NCBI RefSeq assembly: GCF_000830985.1
Contig: NZ_CP007151.1
Location: 1,674,001-1,738,000 of the forward strand
DNA from: Marinobacter similis
Lineage (GTDB): Bacteria > Pseudomonadota > Gammaproteobacteria > Pseudomonadales > Oleiphilaceae
DNA length: 64,000 nt
Direction: 5' to 3'
The translations under genes were made by a program, and so were the position numbers. The notes beneath the pieces are model-generated. The model was not told the DNA's origin, searched no databases, and was given only the letters and a program-made list of their open reading frames with translations. This document shows positions 40,472-50,023 of this stretch, in pieces (the stretch's first letter is position 1; every line of letters begins with the position of its first letter).

Positions 40472-42063
40472 TCAGCTCGTCAATTTAGCGGCCAGCCGTG
40501 CGCTGTTCCGAGCTGCCAGGGCATAGATCGACAGCTGTGGGTTGGCACCAATGCTGGTCGGGAACACCGAAGCATCGTGTACGCTCAGGTTGCTGACCTG
40601 ATGGTGCTCGCCAAAGCCGTTCACCACCGAAGATCGGGGATCCTGGCCCATGCTGCAGCCGCCCATCTGGTGGGCAGTAAACAACCGTACCCGGTGCGGT
40701 TCCATGGCAATGCTGTTGATGGCGGCCCTGGCTTCGCCCCAGGTGGTGTACCAGTCTGAGTCCAGGTGCACCAGCCGGACCTTGCTTGCGCCGGCGGCAA
40801 ACTGAATCTCCGTCATGGTCAGGTAGGCCTGTCTCAGTCCTTGCCAGAGGTAATCTGTGATCGGGTAGTCCAGAACCGGTGAGCCGTCGTCGCGCAGGGT
40901 TACCGTGCCCCCGGGGCTCTCGGGATGGAAACCGTCGCGCATCAGGGCGATGACGGATTGGGTCCAGGGCAGGCCCGCCATAGCGTCAATCTGCTCCGGC
41001 CCGTGGCCCGGAATCACGCCCGCCGACATGCCCGGATGCAGTGGCGGAACCTCCAGCTTGAAGCCGGCTGGTCCATCTACGCCATTCTTGAAGTTGAACT
41101 CATCGGAGTAGATCGACTGGGGCGCACCGTAAAACGGATCCACTTTTTCCGGCATCTGGGCAATGGTGGCGTTCACCGGATGGATGAACGAGCGCTTGCC
41201 AACACGGGCATGTGGATCTGGAATGTCGGAACGTAACAGCAGGCCCGGAGAGCCGATGGCGCTGGCGGCAACCACAAAGTGGCGAGCTTTCAGGGTCACC
41301 GTGACACCGGACGGGGTAATGCCGTCCGCGGCCATGGCGCTGGCTTGCAGGTGATCAATACGGTCCTGGTCCATGACCAGCCGTTCTGCCCGAAGTCCGT
41401 GAAACAGTCGGGCCTGATGATCGAGGGCACCGGGAATGGTGGTCATCAGCGCGCCCTGCTTGGCATTGGTGGGGCAGCCCACGCCGCAGTAGCCCAGGTT
41501 CCAGCATCCTTTCACATTCCGGGGAATGGTCTGCCAGCTGTAACCGAGCTGTTCGCAGCCCTGACGCAGGATGTCGTTGTTGACGTTCGGAGGTGTCTGC
41601 CAGGGCGCCACGGTGTGCCGCTGTTCCCGGCCTTCAAACCAGGGGGCCATGGCCTCGGGGCTAAGGTTGTCCAGGCCGAAACTGTCGGCCCAGTAGTTCA
41701 GGGTTTGAGCCGGGGTGCGAAAGCTGGAGGTCCAGTTCACCGTGGTCGATCCACCCACGCAGCGGCCCTGGAGAATGGCGATGGCGCCGTCCTGGGTCGT
41801 CCGGCTCATGCCCTCCTGATACAGGCTGGCGTAAGCGCTGTGCTCATCCATGGTGAAGTCTTTCTGGTAGTACAGCCGACCTTCTTCTACCAGGATCACG
41901 GACAGCCCGCTCTTGGCCAGGATTTCAGCGGTGGTGCCACCGCCGGCGCCAGTCCCGACGATGACCACATCGGTTCGTGGGTCTGGTGGTCGGTCAGGGT
42001 GGTGGCATCGGTTACTTTCCAGCCTGCTTCCAGGCCCCGGGCAATGCGATCGGTTAACGACAT
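40472..42063 (-). CDS. GMC-type FAD oxidoreductase (one frameshift)
   Basis: Probable membrane-linked alcohol dehydrogenase of the glucose-methanol-choline family, about 530 residues restored. The FAD-binding VVIVGTGAGGGTTAEILAKSG lies near residue 32, GRCVGGSTTVNW is the second FAD block and HQMGGCSMG is near the C-terminus. The break near 41970 (minus strand GAACCGATG for GAACCCGATG) joins an N-terminus starting MSLTDRIARGLEAGW at 42063. With the adjacent TAT protein and aldehyde dehydrogenase it suggests alcohol-to-acid oxidation, comparable to AlkJ plus an aldehyde dehydrogenase. Confidence 0.87.
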
Positions 42064-42089
42064 GGATAGCTCCGTTACTGAGCGTGGAA

Positions 42090-42728
42090 TCAGGCAGTCT
42101 TGAATTGGGGCAGGGCGTCTACGGCCCACTGGGGCGGTCCCGGGTAGCCCGACAGGTGCCATTGGTCATGGCCGCCGTAGAAGGCGACGTTGCTGATCTT
42201 GGTCAGGGCAATGTAACCATTGTTGAACAGGCCGATACCGCTGGTGCGCCAGCGCTCCAGAAACGCGTTGGCGTCGGCGGTGCTGACATTGGGCCAACGA
42301 GACCACACACGGGCAATGGTCACCCGGGTGAAACCAAAGGTCAGCAGGTCGAATAGCCGCCGCAGTTCCTGTTGATTTGCTGGCCCGAAGTTGTGGATGC
42401 CGGAATCGATACGCTCAATGGTACCGGCAACGGCCAGACGCCGCGCCTGAGGTTGTTCCGGTAGCGCCGGGCCAAACATGGCAGGCAGCAGCGCCTCAAA
42501 CAACTCGATATCGTCCCGGGTCAGGAACCGGAACTGGTAGCTTGTGTCCATTTGCCTGTCGACGTCGTCCAGCCGACCGGCCGGCGCTGTTGCACAGCCG
42601 CTCAGCCCGGCAGTGGTGCTGACCGTGGCGAGAAACAGGGTGCCGCCCAGTCCGCTTTTCAGAAAGCTGCGGCGATCAAGCCGGGCAAATTCGGTGTCGC
42701 CCGGTTGGGCGGCGGACGGGTCAAGCAT
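42090..42728 (-). CDS. TAT-exported partner of the GMC oxidoreductase
   Basis: A 212-residue protein with a twin-arginine motif DRRSFLK at residues 18-24 and a hydrophobic segment. It is followed by LSGC, a possible lipobox, so it may be a TAT-dependent lipoprotein. Proteins of this kind are encoded beside GMC dehydrogenases, like the gluconate 2-dehydrogenase small subunit, and probably export or anchor them. The GMC protein lacks its own signal peptide and could be carried with it. It is 26 bases upstream of the GMC gene and 83 bases after the aldehyde dehydrogenase gene. Confidence 0.75.
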   Translation of the reverse strand: MLDPSAAQPGDTEFARLDRRSFLKSGLGGTLFLATVSTTAGLSGCATAPAGRLDDVDRQMDTSYQFRFLTRDDIELFEALLPAMFGPALPEQPQARRLAVAGTIERIDSGIHNFGPANQQELRRLFDLLTFGFTRVTIARVWSRWPNVSTADANAFLERWRTSGIGLFNNGYIALTKISNVAFYGGHDQWHLSGYPGPPQWAVDALPQFKTA

Positions 42729-42811
42729 GGCGAGTTCCCTTCTTGTTATTGTCCTGGGTGGCTTTGGATCGTTATGGATGGCGGGGGCTTTGCTTGCCCC
42801 CGCGCCAGGTC

Positions 42812-44257
42812 TCAGCGGATGAAGAGCTTGTATATCATCTTGTGGGCAGCGGTGCCGTGCGGTGCGTACACAAATTTGCCGCTGTTGAATTTCTGTTTGG
42901 CAAAAATGGCCCGGTGGTGGGAGAAGGTCAGGAAGCCTTCCTTGCCATGGTAGTGCCCCATGCCGGAGTCGCCGACACCGCCGAATGGCAGATCATCCTG
43001 TGCCACATGCATGAGTGCATCGTTGATGCACATGCCGCCGGAGTGGGTGTTGTCCACCACATGCTGCTGCTGGCTCTTGTCGTACCCGAAGAAATACAGG
43101 GCCAGCGGCCGGGGGCGATCATTGATGTAGTGCAGGGCCTCGTCCAGGCCGCTGTAACTGACCACCGGCAGCAGCGGGCCGAAAATCTCGTCCTGCATCA
43201 CTTTCATGTCCGGTGTGGTGTTCAGGATCAGTGTCAGCGGGATTTTCCGGGTGCCATCGCCCAGGTTTTCCCGGGCCGGGTTGATTTCGATCAGCTCGGC
43301 ACCTTTGGCGCGGGCGTCTTCCAGGTAGCCCTGCAGGCGGTCGTACTGGCGCTCGTTGATGATGGCGGTGTAGTCGTCGTTGTCACGCAGACTGGGGTAC
43401 ATGTCCGAGAAGCGGGTGCGGAACTCGTCCACGAAGGCCTGGATCCGATCAGCAGGACACAGCACATAGTCCGGGGCGACACAGGTCTGGCCGGCGTTCA
43501 GGGCCTTGCCGAAGGCGATACGCTGAGCGGCGTCTTCCATCGGCACGTCGGGCGCGACAATGGCCGGGGACTTGCCGCCCAGTTCCAGGGTGACCGGTGT
43601 GAGGTTTTCAGCTGCAGCCCGCATTACCAGCTTGCCAACTGAGGTCGAGCCGGTGAACAGCAGGTGATCGAAGGGCCGGGCGGAGAAGTCGGCGGCGACA
43701 TCGGCCTCGCCGGTAATGACTGAAACCAGTTCTTCCGGGAAAGTGGCTTCAATGATTTCCTTGACCAGCGCCGAGGTGTGCGGGGTGAACTCGGACATCT
43801 TGATCATGGTGCGGTTGCCGGCTGCCAGTGATGCCACCAGTGGCCCTACTGCCAGGTATAGCGGGTAGTTCCAGGGCACGATAACCCCGACCACGCCCTT
43901 GGGCTGGTAGTGCACTTTGTTGCTGGCGGGCTGGAACAGCACCGATACATGCCGTTTCGACGGCTTCATCCACTCACCCAGATGCTTCAGGGTGTAGTTG
44001 ATGCCCTGGATAGACGGCATCACCTCGGCAATCAATGATTCGTCCCGGGACCGGCAGCTGAAATCCCGGTCAATGGCGTCGAGCAGGCGCTCTTGATTCG
44101 TCAGCAGGGTGCGCTTCAGGCGTTTCAGGTTTTCCTTGCGCTCAGTGAGCGAGGGCATGGGGTTGCTACGAAACGCCTGCTTTTGATCCTGAAAAACCCG
44201 GTGGGTGTGCTGGATCTGCTTTTTACTTTCGGTAAGCTGAACGACCGTGGCTCCCAT
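42812..44257 (-). CDS. calB: Coniferyl-aldehyde-dehydrogenase-type ALDH
   Basis: NAD(P)-dependent aldehyde dehydrogenase, 481 residues, intact. The catalytic Cys is in LNAGQTCVAPDYVL and the general-base Glu in VTLELGGKSP; GSTSVGKLVMRAA binds the cofactor. The sequence is of the CalB/coniferyl aldehyde dehydrogenase branch, which also oxidises aliphatic aldehydes. Since GMC and TAT genes follow, aliphatic or aromatic alcohol oxidation fits better than lignin monomer use alone. ATG 44257 is chosen over an upstream start at 44332 because the extra stretch has no family match. It is divergent from a TetR gene with a 16-base palindrome between. Confidence 0.87.
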   Translation of the reverse strand: MGATVVQLTESKKQIQHTHRVFQDQKQAFRSNPMPSLTERKENLKRLKRTLLTNQERLLDAIDRDFSCRSRDESLIAEVMPSIQGINYTLKHLGEWMKPSKRHVSVLFQPASNKVHYQPKGVVGVIVPWNYPLYLAVGPLVASLAAGNRTMIKMSEFTPHTSALVKEIIEATFPEELVSVITGEADVAADFSARPFDHLLFTGSTSVGKLVMRAAAENLTPVTLELGGKSPAIVAPDVPMEDAAQRIAFGKALNAGQTCVAPDYVLCPADRIQAFVDEFRTRFSDMYPSLRDNDDYTAIINERQYDRLQGYLEDARAKGAELIEINPARENLGDGTRKIPLTLILNTTPDMKVMQDEIFGPLLPVVSYSGLDEALHYINDRPRPLALYFFGYDKSQQQHVVDNTHSGGMCINDALMHVAQDDLPFGGVGDSGMGHYHGKEGFLTFSHHRAIFAKQKFNSGKFVYAPHGTAAHKMIYKLFIR

Positions 44258-44352
44258 ACTCTGCTCCCTCCGTTCACTGTCGGCGTATCGGGCCGGCAGT
44301 GTGCGGTTCTGTAGTGGTGAAAAAGTGCGCAATTTGCGCTTAGCGGTATTAT

Positions 44353-44368
44353 TAGAGTATATACTCTA
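44353..44368. promoter_or_regulatory. 16-base palindromic operator between calB and tetR
   Basis: TAGAGTATATACTCTA is a perfect 16-base palindrome in the middle of the divergent region. A second inverted repeat, GCGCAA-T-TTGCGC, lies at 44327-44339. The palindrome would cover likely -10 sequences, so the TetR product may repress both directions. Confidence 0.65.
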
Positions 44369-44436
44369 GGGAGTCAAGCAGGGTACGGTGGCCTATCAGG
44401 CCATCCTCAAGGCACCTAACAATCGCCGGCAAGTTT

Positions 44437-45128
44437 ATGAAAACAAGAGACAAGATTCTGCTCTCAAGTCTGGAGCTGTTTAACGAACGGGGCGAGCGTA
44501 ACGTCACTACCAATCATATAGCGGCGCACCTGGCGATCTCGCCGGGTAATCTGTATTACCACTTCCGCAACAAGTCGGACATCATTTACGAGATCTTCCT
44601 CGAGTACGAAAAGCTGGTGGATTTCTACCTGGATATTCCGGAAGACCGGGCCATGACGCTCGCCGACATGACTTTTTACCTGGAGTCGGTGTTTGATGGC
44701 CTGTGGAGTTACCGGTTTTTTCACCGCGATCTGGAATACCTGCTGGACAGCGATCAGCGCCTGCGCCAGGACTATCGGGAGTTCACTCAGCGCTGCCTCA
44801 CGGCCATCAATCGCATTTTCGAGCGGTTGGCGGAGGCTGGCATCATTGAGGCGCAGCCGGAGCTTTGCGCGCTGCCATGTCGCTAAATGTGTGGCTGGTG
44901 GTGACTAACTGGATGGCGTTCCTGAAAACCGCGCACGCCGAGGAAACCTACGCCAACCTGACTTTGAATGAGCTCAAGCAGGGCATTTACCAGGTGCTGA
45001 CCCTGGAGCTGCCATACCTCACGCCGGCTTATCGGGACCGGGTGCTGGCGCTGCGGGAGCAATACCGGCCAACGCTGTCGGATCAGGACGAGGCGGCACC
45101 TGAGCCGAGTCGGGTGGCCAGCCGCTAG
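44437..45128 (+). CDS. TetR-family regulator of the aldehyde/alcohol operon (one frameshift)
   Basis: About 230 residues restored. The helix-turn-helix is at residues 26-50 (HIAAHLAISPGNLYYHFRNKSDI), a type seen in regulators of aromatic and fatty-acid genes. The C-terminal domain includes LRAAMSLNVWLVVTNWMAFL. A base is lost near 44868 (GAGCTTTGCGC), after which the frame continues to 45128. It is divergent from calB and probably represses it by the 16-base palindrome. Confidence 0.85.
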
Positions 45129-45266
45129 GTCTGTTCAAAAAGTAACCGCATCAGGGAACTTTCATGGACGCTAGCCGTCATAATAGTGGACGTAGGAAAT
45201 CCGGACATTTCTTGCGTCTCCTGAGCGAGTTCTCAGGTTTTAGCACGTCGCAAACCCTGACGTTTC
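45129..45266 (+). ncRNA. Candidate small RNA or structured 3' region
   Basis: 138 bases without an open frame. A perfect hairpin CCTGAG-CGAGTT-CTCAGG lies at 45220-45237, and a strong terminator begins at 45267. A CATAAT at 45179-45184 could be a -10 element, but no convincing -35 is seen. It may be an sRNA or only the 3' end of the tetR transcript. Confidence 0.3.
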
Positions 45267-45297
45267 ACCGGTCTGTCTCTGGCAGACCGGTTTTTTT
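45267..45297 (+). terminator. Rho-independent terminator upstream of the gluconate cluster
   Basis: CCGGTCTG (45268-45275) pairs with CAGACCGG (45283-45290) around a 7-base loop, with an outer A-T pair, then seven T. Ends the tetR or sRNA transcript. Confidence 0.92.
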
Positions 45298-45330
45298 ATG
45301 TTTTTTCCCGTTTCTGACGCCTGCCTGAGC

Positions 45331-45359
45331 TTGTCAGCACTTTTGGTTTTAACTAGACT
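45331..45359 (+). promoter_or_regulatory. Predicted promoter of the gluconate TRAP operon
   Basis: TTGTCA (45331-45336, 5/6) and TAGACT (45354-45359, 4/6) are spaced by 17 bases. The start point would lie inside the following 24-base operator, which begins 2 bases after the -10. Confidence 0.6.
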
Positions 45360-45360
45360 C

Positions 45361-45384
45361 GCAAATGTTACCGGTAACATTTGC
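45361..45384. promoter_or_regulatory. 24-base GntR-type operator
   Basis: A perfect 24-base palindrome whose central 16 bases are ATGTTACCGGTAACAT, the known form of the E. coli GntR operator. It overlaps the predicted transcription start, so bound GntR would block initiation. The matching LacI-family GntR is encoded at 48994. Confidence 0.88.
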
Positions 45385-45413
45385 CGATACAAAAACAACC
45401 AGGAGTCCCACGT

Positions 45414-46423
45414 ATGTTTACCAAAAGACTTGCCGCTGGCTGATTTCGGCCACTTTCGCGCTTCACGCCGCTGCCGCCGATTTTAATTTCAAGTTCCAGT
45501 CGTCAGACCCGTCCGGTGTCAAGAACTTTGAGATCCAGCAGGAGTGGGCCGACCGGGTGGAAAAAATGTCAGGCGGTCGGGTCAGTATTGATCTGCTGCC
45601 GGTTGGCAGTGTGGTCAGTCACACCGAAACCCTCGGTGCCATGAAAATGGGCGTGCTCGATGGCCATATCTCCGTCACCGGTTACTTCTCCGGCCAGGAT
45701 CCGGCCTTTGGCCTGATCGGTAATACCGTGGGTGCCTGGTCCAGCCCCGACCAGCTGATCGATTACATCAATCATGGCGGCGGCTACGAGCTGATGAACG
45801 AACTTTACCGTCCGTACGGTGTGAAGTTTGTTGGCGGTGGTGGTACCGGCCTGGAGTCGTTCGTTTCCAAGAAGCCGCTGAACAGCGTTGAAGACCTCAA
45901 GGGTCTGAAGATGCGCGCCCCTGAAGGCCTGGTGCAGTCGGTGTTTGCCGCTGCCGGTGCCGCACCGGTTAATCTGCCGGGCTCTGAGGTTTACACCGCA
46001 CTGGGCAAGGGTGTGATCGACGCTGCCGACTACACGGTGTTCTCCACCAATCACAACGCTGGCCTGCATGAAATTGCCGCGCATCCGGTGTATCCGGGCT
46101 TCCACTCCCTGCCGCTGATCGAGATCGCAATGGGTCTCAAGGCCTGGGACAAGCTGCCGGAGGACATCCAGACCATCATGACGGTGTCGGCAAGGGATTT
46201 CGCCCAGGACATCAGCACCCAGCTGGCCATGGCGGACAAGACCGCGGTCATGGAAGCACGCGCCAACCCGGAGATCACCGTCCACGACTGGTCAGCCGAG
46301 GAGCGCCGGAAGTTCCGCACCATCGCCCGCGATCAGTGGAAAGCCTACGCCGAGCAGTCCCCCAACGCCGAGAAGGTCTACAAGTCAGTGACCGCCTACC
46401 TCGAGTCGCAAGGCCTGCTCTGA
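45414..46423 (+). CDS. dctP: TRAP transporter solute-binding protein DctP (one frameshift)
   Basis: Periplasmic binding protein of a TRAP transporter, about 336 residues. ATG 45414 follows AGGAG and starts MFTKRLAAG, a signal peptide. The as-read frame stops after nine residues in GCTGGCTGATT. Restoring one C (GGCCTG) joins LISATFALHAAAADFNFKFQ and the rest. DctP blocks include VEKMSGGRVSIDLLPVGSV, PLNSVEDLKGLKMRAPEG and GSEVYTALGKGVIDAADYT. The GntR operator and the gluconokinase downstream indicate gluconate or a related sugar acid as substrate. Confidence 0.9.
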
Positions 46424-46448
46424 TCTGATTTCGTCCCCTACCGATACC

Positions 46449-46475
46449 CTCCGGCCCCGTATTCAGGGGCCGGAG
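46449..46475 (+). promoter_or_regulatory. Intercistronic 10-bp hairpin between dctP and dctQ
   Basis: CTCCGGCCCC (46449-46458) and GGGGCCGGAG (46466-46475) form a perfect 10-base stem with a 7-base loop and no T-tract. Such hairpins after binding-protein genes often stabilise the upstream message or partly terminate, so that the binding protein is made in excess over the permease. Confidence 0.6.
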
Positions 46476-46488
46476 TCGGGAGTTTCTA

Positions 46489-47097
46489 ATGTCTGCTGAA
46501 CATGAACCAACAGGGCAGGCGCCAGGTGATCTGGTGCCGGAGCCCCCAGAGGATGTTGGCTTTACGCCACTGGATCGCGCCATCGTGTGGTTGGGCAAAA
46601 AACTGAGCTTGGTCTTTGCCCTTATCGCTGTGGTGTCCCTGTACGAAATTGTCCGCCGCTACCTGTTCAACTCGCCCACCCTGTGGGTGCACGAAACCGT
46701 CACCTTTGCCGGTGCCACCCTGTTCGTGCTGGGCGGGTTGTACGCGCTGGCGACGGACAAGCACGTGCGCATTGTGCTGGTGTACGACTCGGTGTCGCCG
46801 GCCGTCCAGCGCTGGCTCCGGGTTGTGCATCATCTTCTGGGGTTGTTGTTCAGCAGTCTGCTGCTCTACGCCAGCTGGTTCATGGCCCAGTCGGCCGTCG
46901 TCGCGCCCTGGGGCGGCTGGCGGCTGGAGACCTCCGGCTCGGCCTGGAATCCGCCATTCCCTGCGTTGCTGAAGGTCGTCATCTTTGTTGCCGTGGTCAT
47001 TCTCACGCTGCAATTCCTGCTGCACCTGATTCGTGACCTGCGTAACAAGCCCACGCCTAACCAGGTCTCGGACGACAAGGGAGAGCGCAATGTTTGA
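46489..47097 (+). CDS. dctQ: TRAP transporter small permease DctQ
   Basis: The four-helix small membrane subunit of the gluconate TRAP system. 202 residues with the expected hydrophobic segments and ETVTFAGATLFVLGG typical of DctQ. The N-terminal 30 residues are hydrophilic and Pro/Glu-rich. Its stop overlaps the dctM start by 8 bases, so translation is coupled. Confidence 0.9.
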   Translation: MSAEHEPTGQAPGDLVPEPPEDVGFTPLDRAIVWLGKKLSLVFALIAVVSLYEIVRRYLFNSPTLWVHETVTFAGATLFVLGGLYALATDKHVRIVLVYDSVSPAVQRWLRVVHHLLGLLFSSLLLYASWFMAQSAVVAPWGGWRLETSGSAWNPPFPALLKVVIFVAVVILTLQFLLHLIRDLRNKPTPNQVSDDKGERNV

Positions 47098-48404
47098 ACT
47101 TGCTTCCATGGGCATCGGCTACGGCAGCCTGTTGATGCTGGGGTTGCTGATCCTGTTGTTGTTGACAGGAATGCAGCTGGCGTTTGCCACCGGTCTGGTG
47201 GCTTTGCTGTTCGCACTGGGCTGGTTTGGCCCCGACGCATTGCCGATTGTCAGTAGCCGGCTATACAGCTTTATTGGCAATTATGTGTTCCTGGCGGTGC
47301 CGATGTTCGTGTTGATGGCGTCGCTGCTGGACCACTCCGGTATCGCCCGGGACCTGTTTGACGCCATGGCCCGCCTGGGTCGTCGTCTGCGCGGTGGTGT
47401 TGCCATACAGACCCTGGTGGTGGCGGTTATCCTGGCGTCCATGTCCGGGGTGATTGGCGGCGAAACCGTGCTGCTGGGCATCCTGGCGCTGCCCCAGATG
47501 CTGCGCCTGGGCTACGACCGCAAGCTGGCCATTGGTACCACCTGTGCCGGCGGTGCCTTGGGCACCATGCTGCCTCCGAGTATCGTGCTGATCATCTATG
47601 GCCTGACCGCCAACGTCTCCATCGGCGACCTGTTCAAGGGTGCCTTTTTACCGGCGCTGCTGCTGGCCCTGCTGTACATGGGCTATGTACTGATCCGGGT
47701 CTGGCTCAAGCCGGAGATGGCGCCGCTGCCGTCCGATCAGGATCAGCCGGACACGCCGGCGCCCAATTTTTTCAAGGCCCTGCTGTTTCCCATCCTGTCG
47801 GTAGTGGTGGTGCTCGGTAGCATTTACGGTGGTGTCGCCTCGGTGACCGAGGCTTCGGCCTGGGTGTGATCGGTATTGCGCTCAGCACCTGGGTGCGCGG
47901 TGAGCTGTCGCTGGACATGATCCGAAAAGCCACCATCAGCACCTGCGGGTGTGTGGCATGATCATCTGGATCGGTATCGGTGCAACCGCACTGGTGGGTG
48001 TTTACAACCTGATGGGCGGCATCGACTTTGTCCGGGACATGGTGTTCGCGGTCAGTGGCGGCGATGCCCTGCTAACCATCCTGTTCATGATGCTGATCTT
48101 GCTGGTGCTGGGCATGTTCCTGGACTGGGTCGGCGTGGCCTTGCTGACCATGCCGATTTTCGTGCCGATTGTGGTCGAGCTGGGCTACAGCCCGATCTGG
48201 TTCGGGGTGGTGTTCTGCATGAACATGCAGGTGTCCTTCCTGTCGCCGCCATTCGGACCGGCCGCGTTCTACCTGAAAACGGTGGCGCCGAAAGACATCT
48301 CCCTGGGTGAGATATTCCAGTCACTGCTGCCGTTTATTGTGCTTCAAATTGTCGCGCTGGGGCTGTTGATTGCCTTCCCGCAACTGGCACTGTGGTGGCA
48401 ATAA
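47090..48404 (+). CDS. dctM: TRAP transporter large permease DctM (two frameshifts)
   Basis: The main transport channel of the TRAP system, about 438 residues restored, with roughly twelve helices. Family blocks include GVIGGETVLLGILALPQML, TCAGGALGTMLPPSIVLIIYG and MQVSFLSPPFGPAAFYLK. Two losses occur: near 47862 GCCTGGGTG should be GCCCTGGGTG, and near 47942 ACCTGCGG should be ACCCTGCGG (STLRVCGMIIWIG). The stop overlaps the gntK start (TAATG). Confidence 0.9.
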
Positions 48405-48924
48405 TGGCGAACGTACCGAAACTGGTCGTCATGGGTGTCTCGGGCTGCGGCAAGAGCCTGGTGGGGAGTCTGCTGGCGCAGGAGCTGGCGGTTCCCTTCT
48501 TCGATGCTGACAGTTACCACAGCCGCGCCAATGTTGAGAAAATGGCCAGTGGCATCCCGCTGACCGATGACGATCGGGCCGGCTGGCTGACCGACCTGGC
48601 GGAGCTGATCCGGCAACAGGACTCCGGTCTGGTGCTGGCTTGCTCGGCACTGAAGCGGGCCTATCGCGAGCGCTTGCGGTCCGACAACCCGGAGCTGCGC
48701 ATCGTCTATCTTCAGGGTGACTTCCAGACCATCTGGCGAGGCTGTCGCAGCGTCAGGACCATTACTTCAATGGTCAGGCCATGCTCGAGAGCCAGTTCCA
48801 GCTATTGCAGGAGCCCGAGCTGGACGAGGGTGCCGTCACTCTCGACGTCACCGGTCGTCCGGAGAGCCTGGTGCGCCAGTGCCTTGCGGCGCTGGTCACA
48901 ACCGGGGAAGATGCCAGGGGCTGA
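48404..48924 (+). CDS. gntK: Gluconokinase GntK (one frameshift)
   Basis: Phosphorylates gluconate to 6-phosphogluconate, feeding the Entner-Doudoroff or pentose phosphate pathway. About 173 residues restored. The P-loop is GVSGCGKSLVG near residue 13, FFDADSYHS and DDDRAGWL bind gluconate, and LACSALKRAYRERLR is typical. A G lost near 48736 (TGGCGAGG for TGGGCGAGG) restores IWARLSQRQDHYF and runs to TGA 48922-48924. Its ATG overlaps the dctM stop by one base. Confidence 0.92.
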
Positions 48925-48993
48925 AGCCGGGGCCCGTACGGGCTCCTGTTCGCCTCAGCTTTAGCCGCCTCTCTGTCGTTGCAGGAATCATGC

Positions 48994-49992
48994 ATGGGTA
49001 AGAACAAGCGTCCGACGTTGCAGGACATTGCCGACCGGGTTGGCACCACCAAGATGACGGTCAGTCGTTGCCTGCGCGGCGGCGACAACGTGTCCGAGAA
49101 GATGCGGGAGCGTATCTTTGCGGAAGCCGAGGCGCTCGGTTACATCCCGAATCGGGCACCGGACCTGCTGTCCAAATCCAAGAGTCACGCCGTCGGGGTG
49201 CTGCTGCCTTCGCTGACTAACCAGGTATTCGCTGACGTCATCAAGGGGATCGAGTCGGTCACCGAACAGGCCGGCTACCATCTGATGCTGGCCCACTACG
49301 GCTACAGTCCGGAGATTGAGGAGCGTAGCCTGGCGTCGCTGTTGTCCTATAACGTTGACGGTGTGATCCTGTCCGAGAGTCAGCACACCGATCGAACCTT
49401 CCGGATGCTGGAAACCGCCGGCGTGCCCACGGTCGAGATCATGGACACCCACACCCGGCCGTTTGAGCAGGCTGTCGGCTTTGACAACGTTCAGGCTGCC
49501 TACGACATGGTACGGGAAATGATTCGCCGGGGCCGCACCGCCATTGTTTACCTGGCGGTGCGGCTGGATGCCCGAACCCTGCAGCGGCAGGAGGGTTATG
49601 TCATGGCCATGACCGAAGCCGGTTTGACGCCGGTGACCCTGCGTAGCGAACAGCGTTCGTCGTTCAGCGTCGGGGCCACGCTGTTAAAGCGCATCCTGGC
49701 GGACAATCCCAACACCGATGCCATCTTTTGCACCAACGACGACGTCGCCATCGGTGCCTATTTTGAGTGTCAGCGCCAGGGCATTGCAGTGCCACAGGCC
49801 ATCGCCATTGCCGGATTCCATGGCCACGATGTCGGACAGGTGATGGTGCCGCGCCTTGCCAGTGTCATTACCCCGCGGGAAGCGGTGGGCCAGCGGGCAG
49901 CCCGGGAACTGCTGGCGCGACTGTCCGGTCAGCCCCAGGGCGAAACCTGTATTGATCTGGGCTACCGGATCGAGTGCGGGGGCACGCTGTAA
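48994..49992 (+). CDS. gntR: LacI-family gluconate repressor GntR
   Basis: 332 residues, intact. The helix-turn-helix (LQDIADRVGTTKMTVSRCLR) and YIPNRAPDLLSKSKSHAVGVLLPSLTNQVF closely follow E. coli GntR, and the C-terminal AIAGFHGHDVGQVM is characteristic. ATG 48994 is chosen over one at 48979. It lies after gntK, with a GCCCGTACGGGC palindrome (48932-48943) in the gap that may end the operon or host a promoter. It should bind the 24-base site upstream of dctP and release it with gluconate or 6-phosphogluconate. Confidence 0.94.
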   Translation: MGKNKRPTLQDIADRVGTTKMTVSRCLRGGDNVSEKMRERIFAEAEALGYIPNRAPDLLSKSKSHAVGVLLPSLTNQVFADVIKGIESVTEQAGYHLMLAHYGYSPEIEERSLASLLSYNVDGVILSESQHTDRTFRMLETAGVPTVEIMDTHTRPFEQAVGFDNVQAAYDMVREMIRRGRTAIVYLAVRLDARTLQRQEGYVMAMTEAGLTPVTLRSEQRSSFSVGATLLKRILADNPNTDAIFCTNDDVAIGAYFECQRQGIAVPQAIAIAGFHGHDVGQVMVPRLASVITPREAVGQRAARELLARLSGQPQGETCIDLGYRIECGGTL

Positions 49993-50023
49993 GGCGTCTA
50001 GTGTCTGCCTGGCGGGCTGACGT

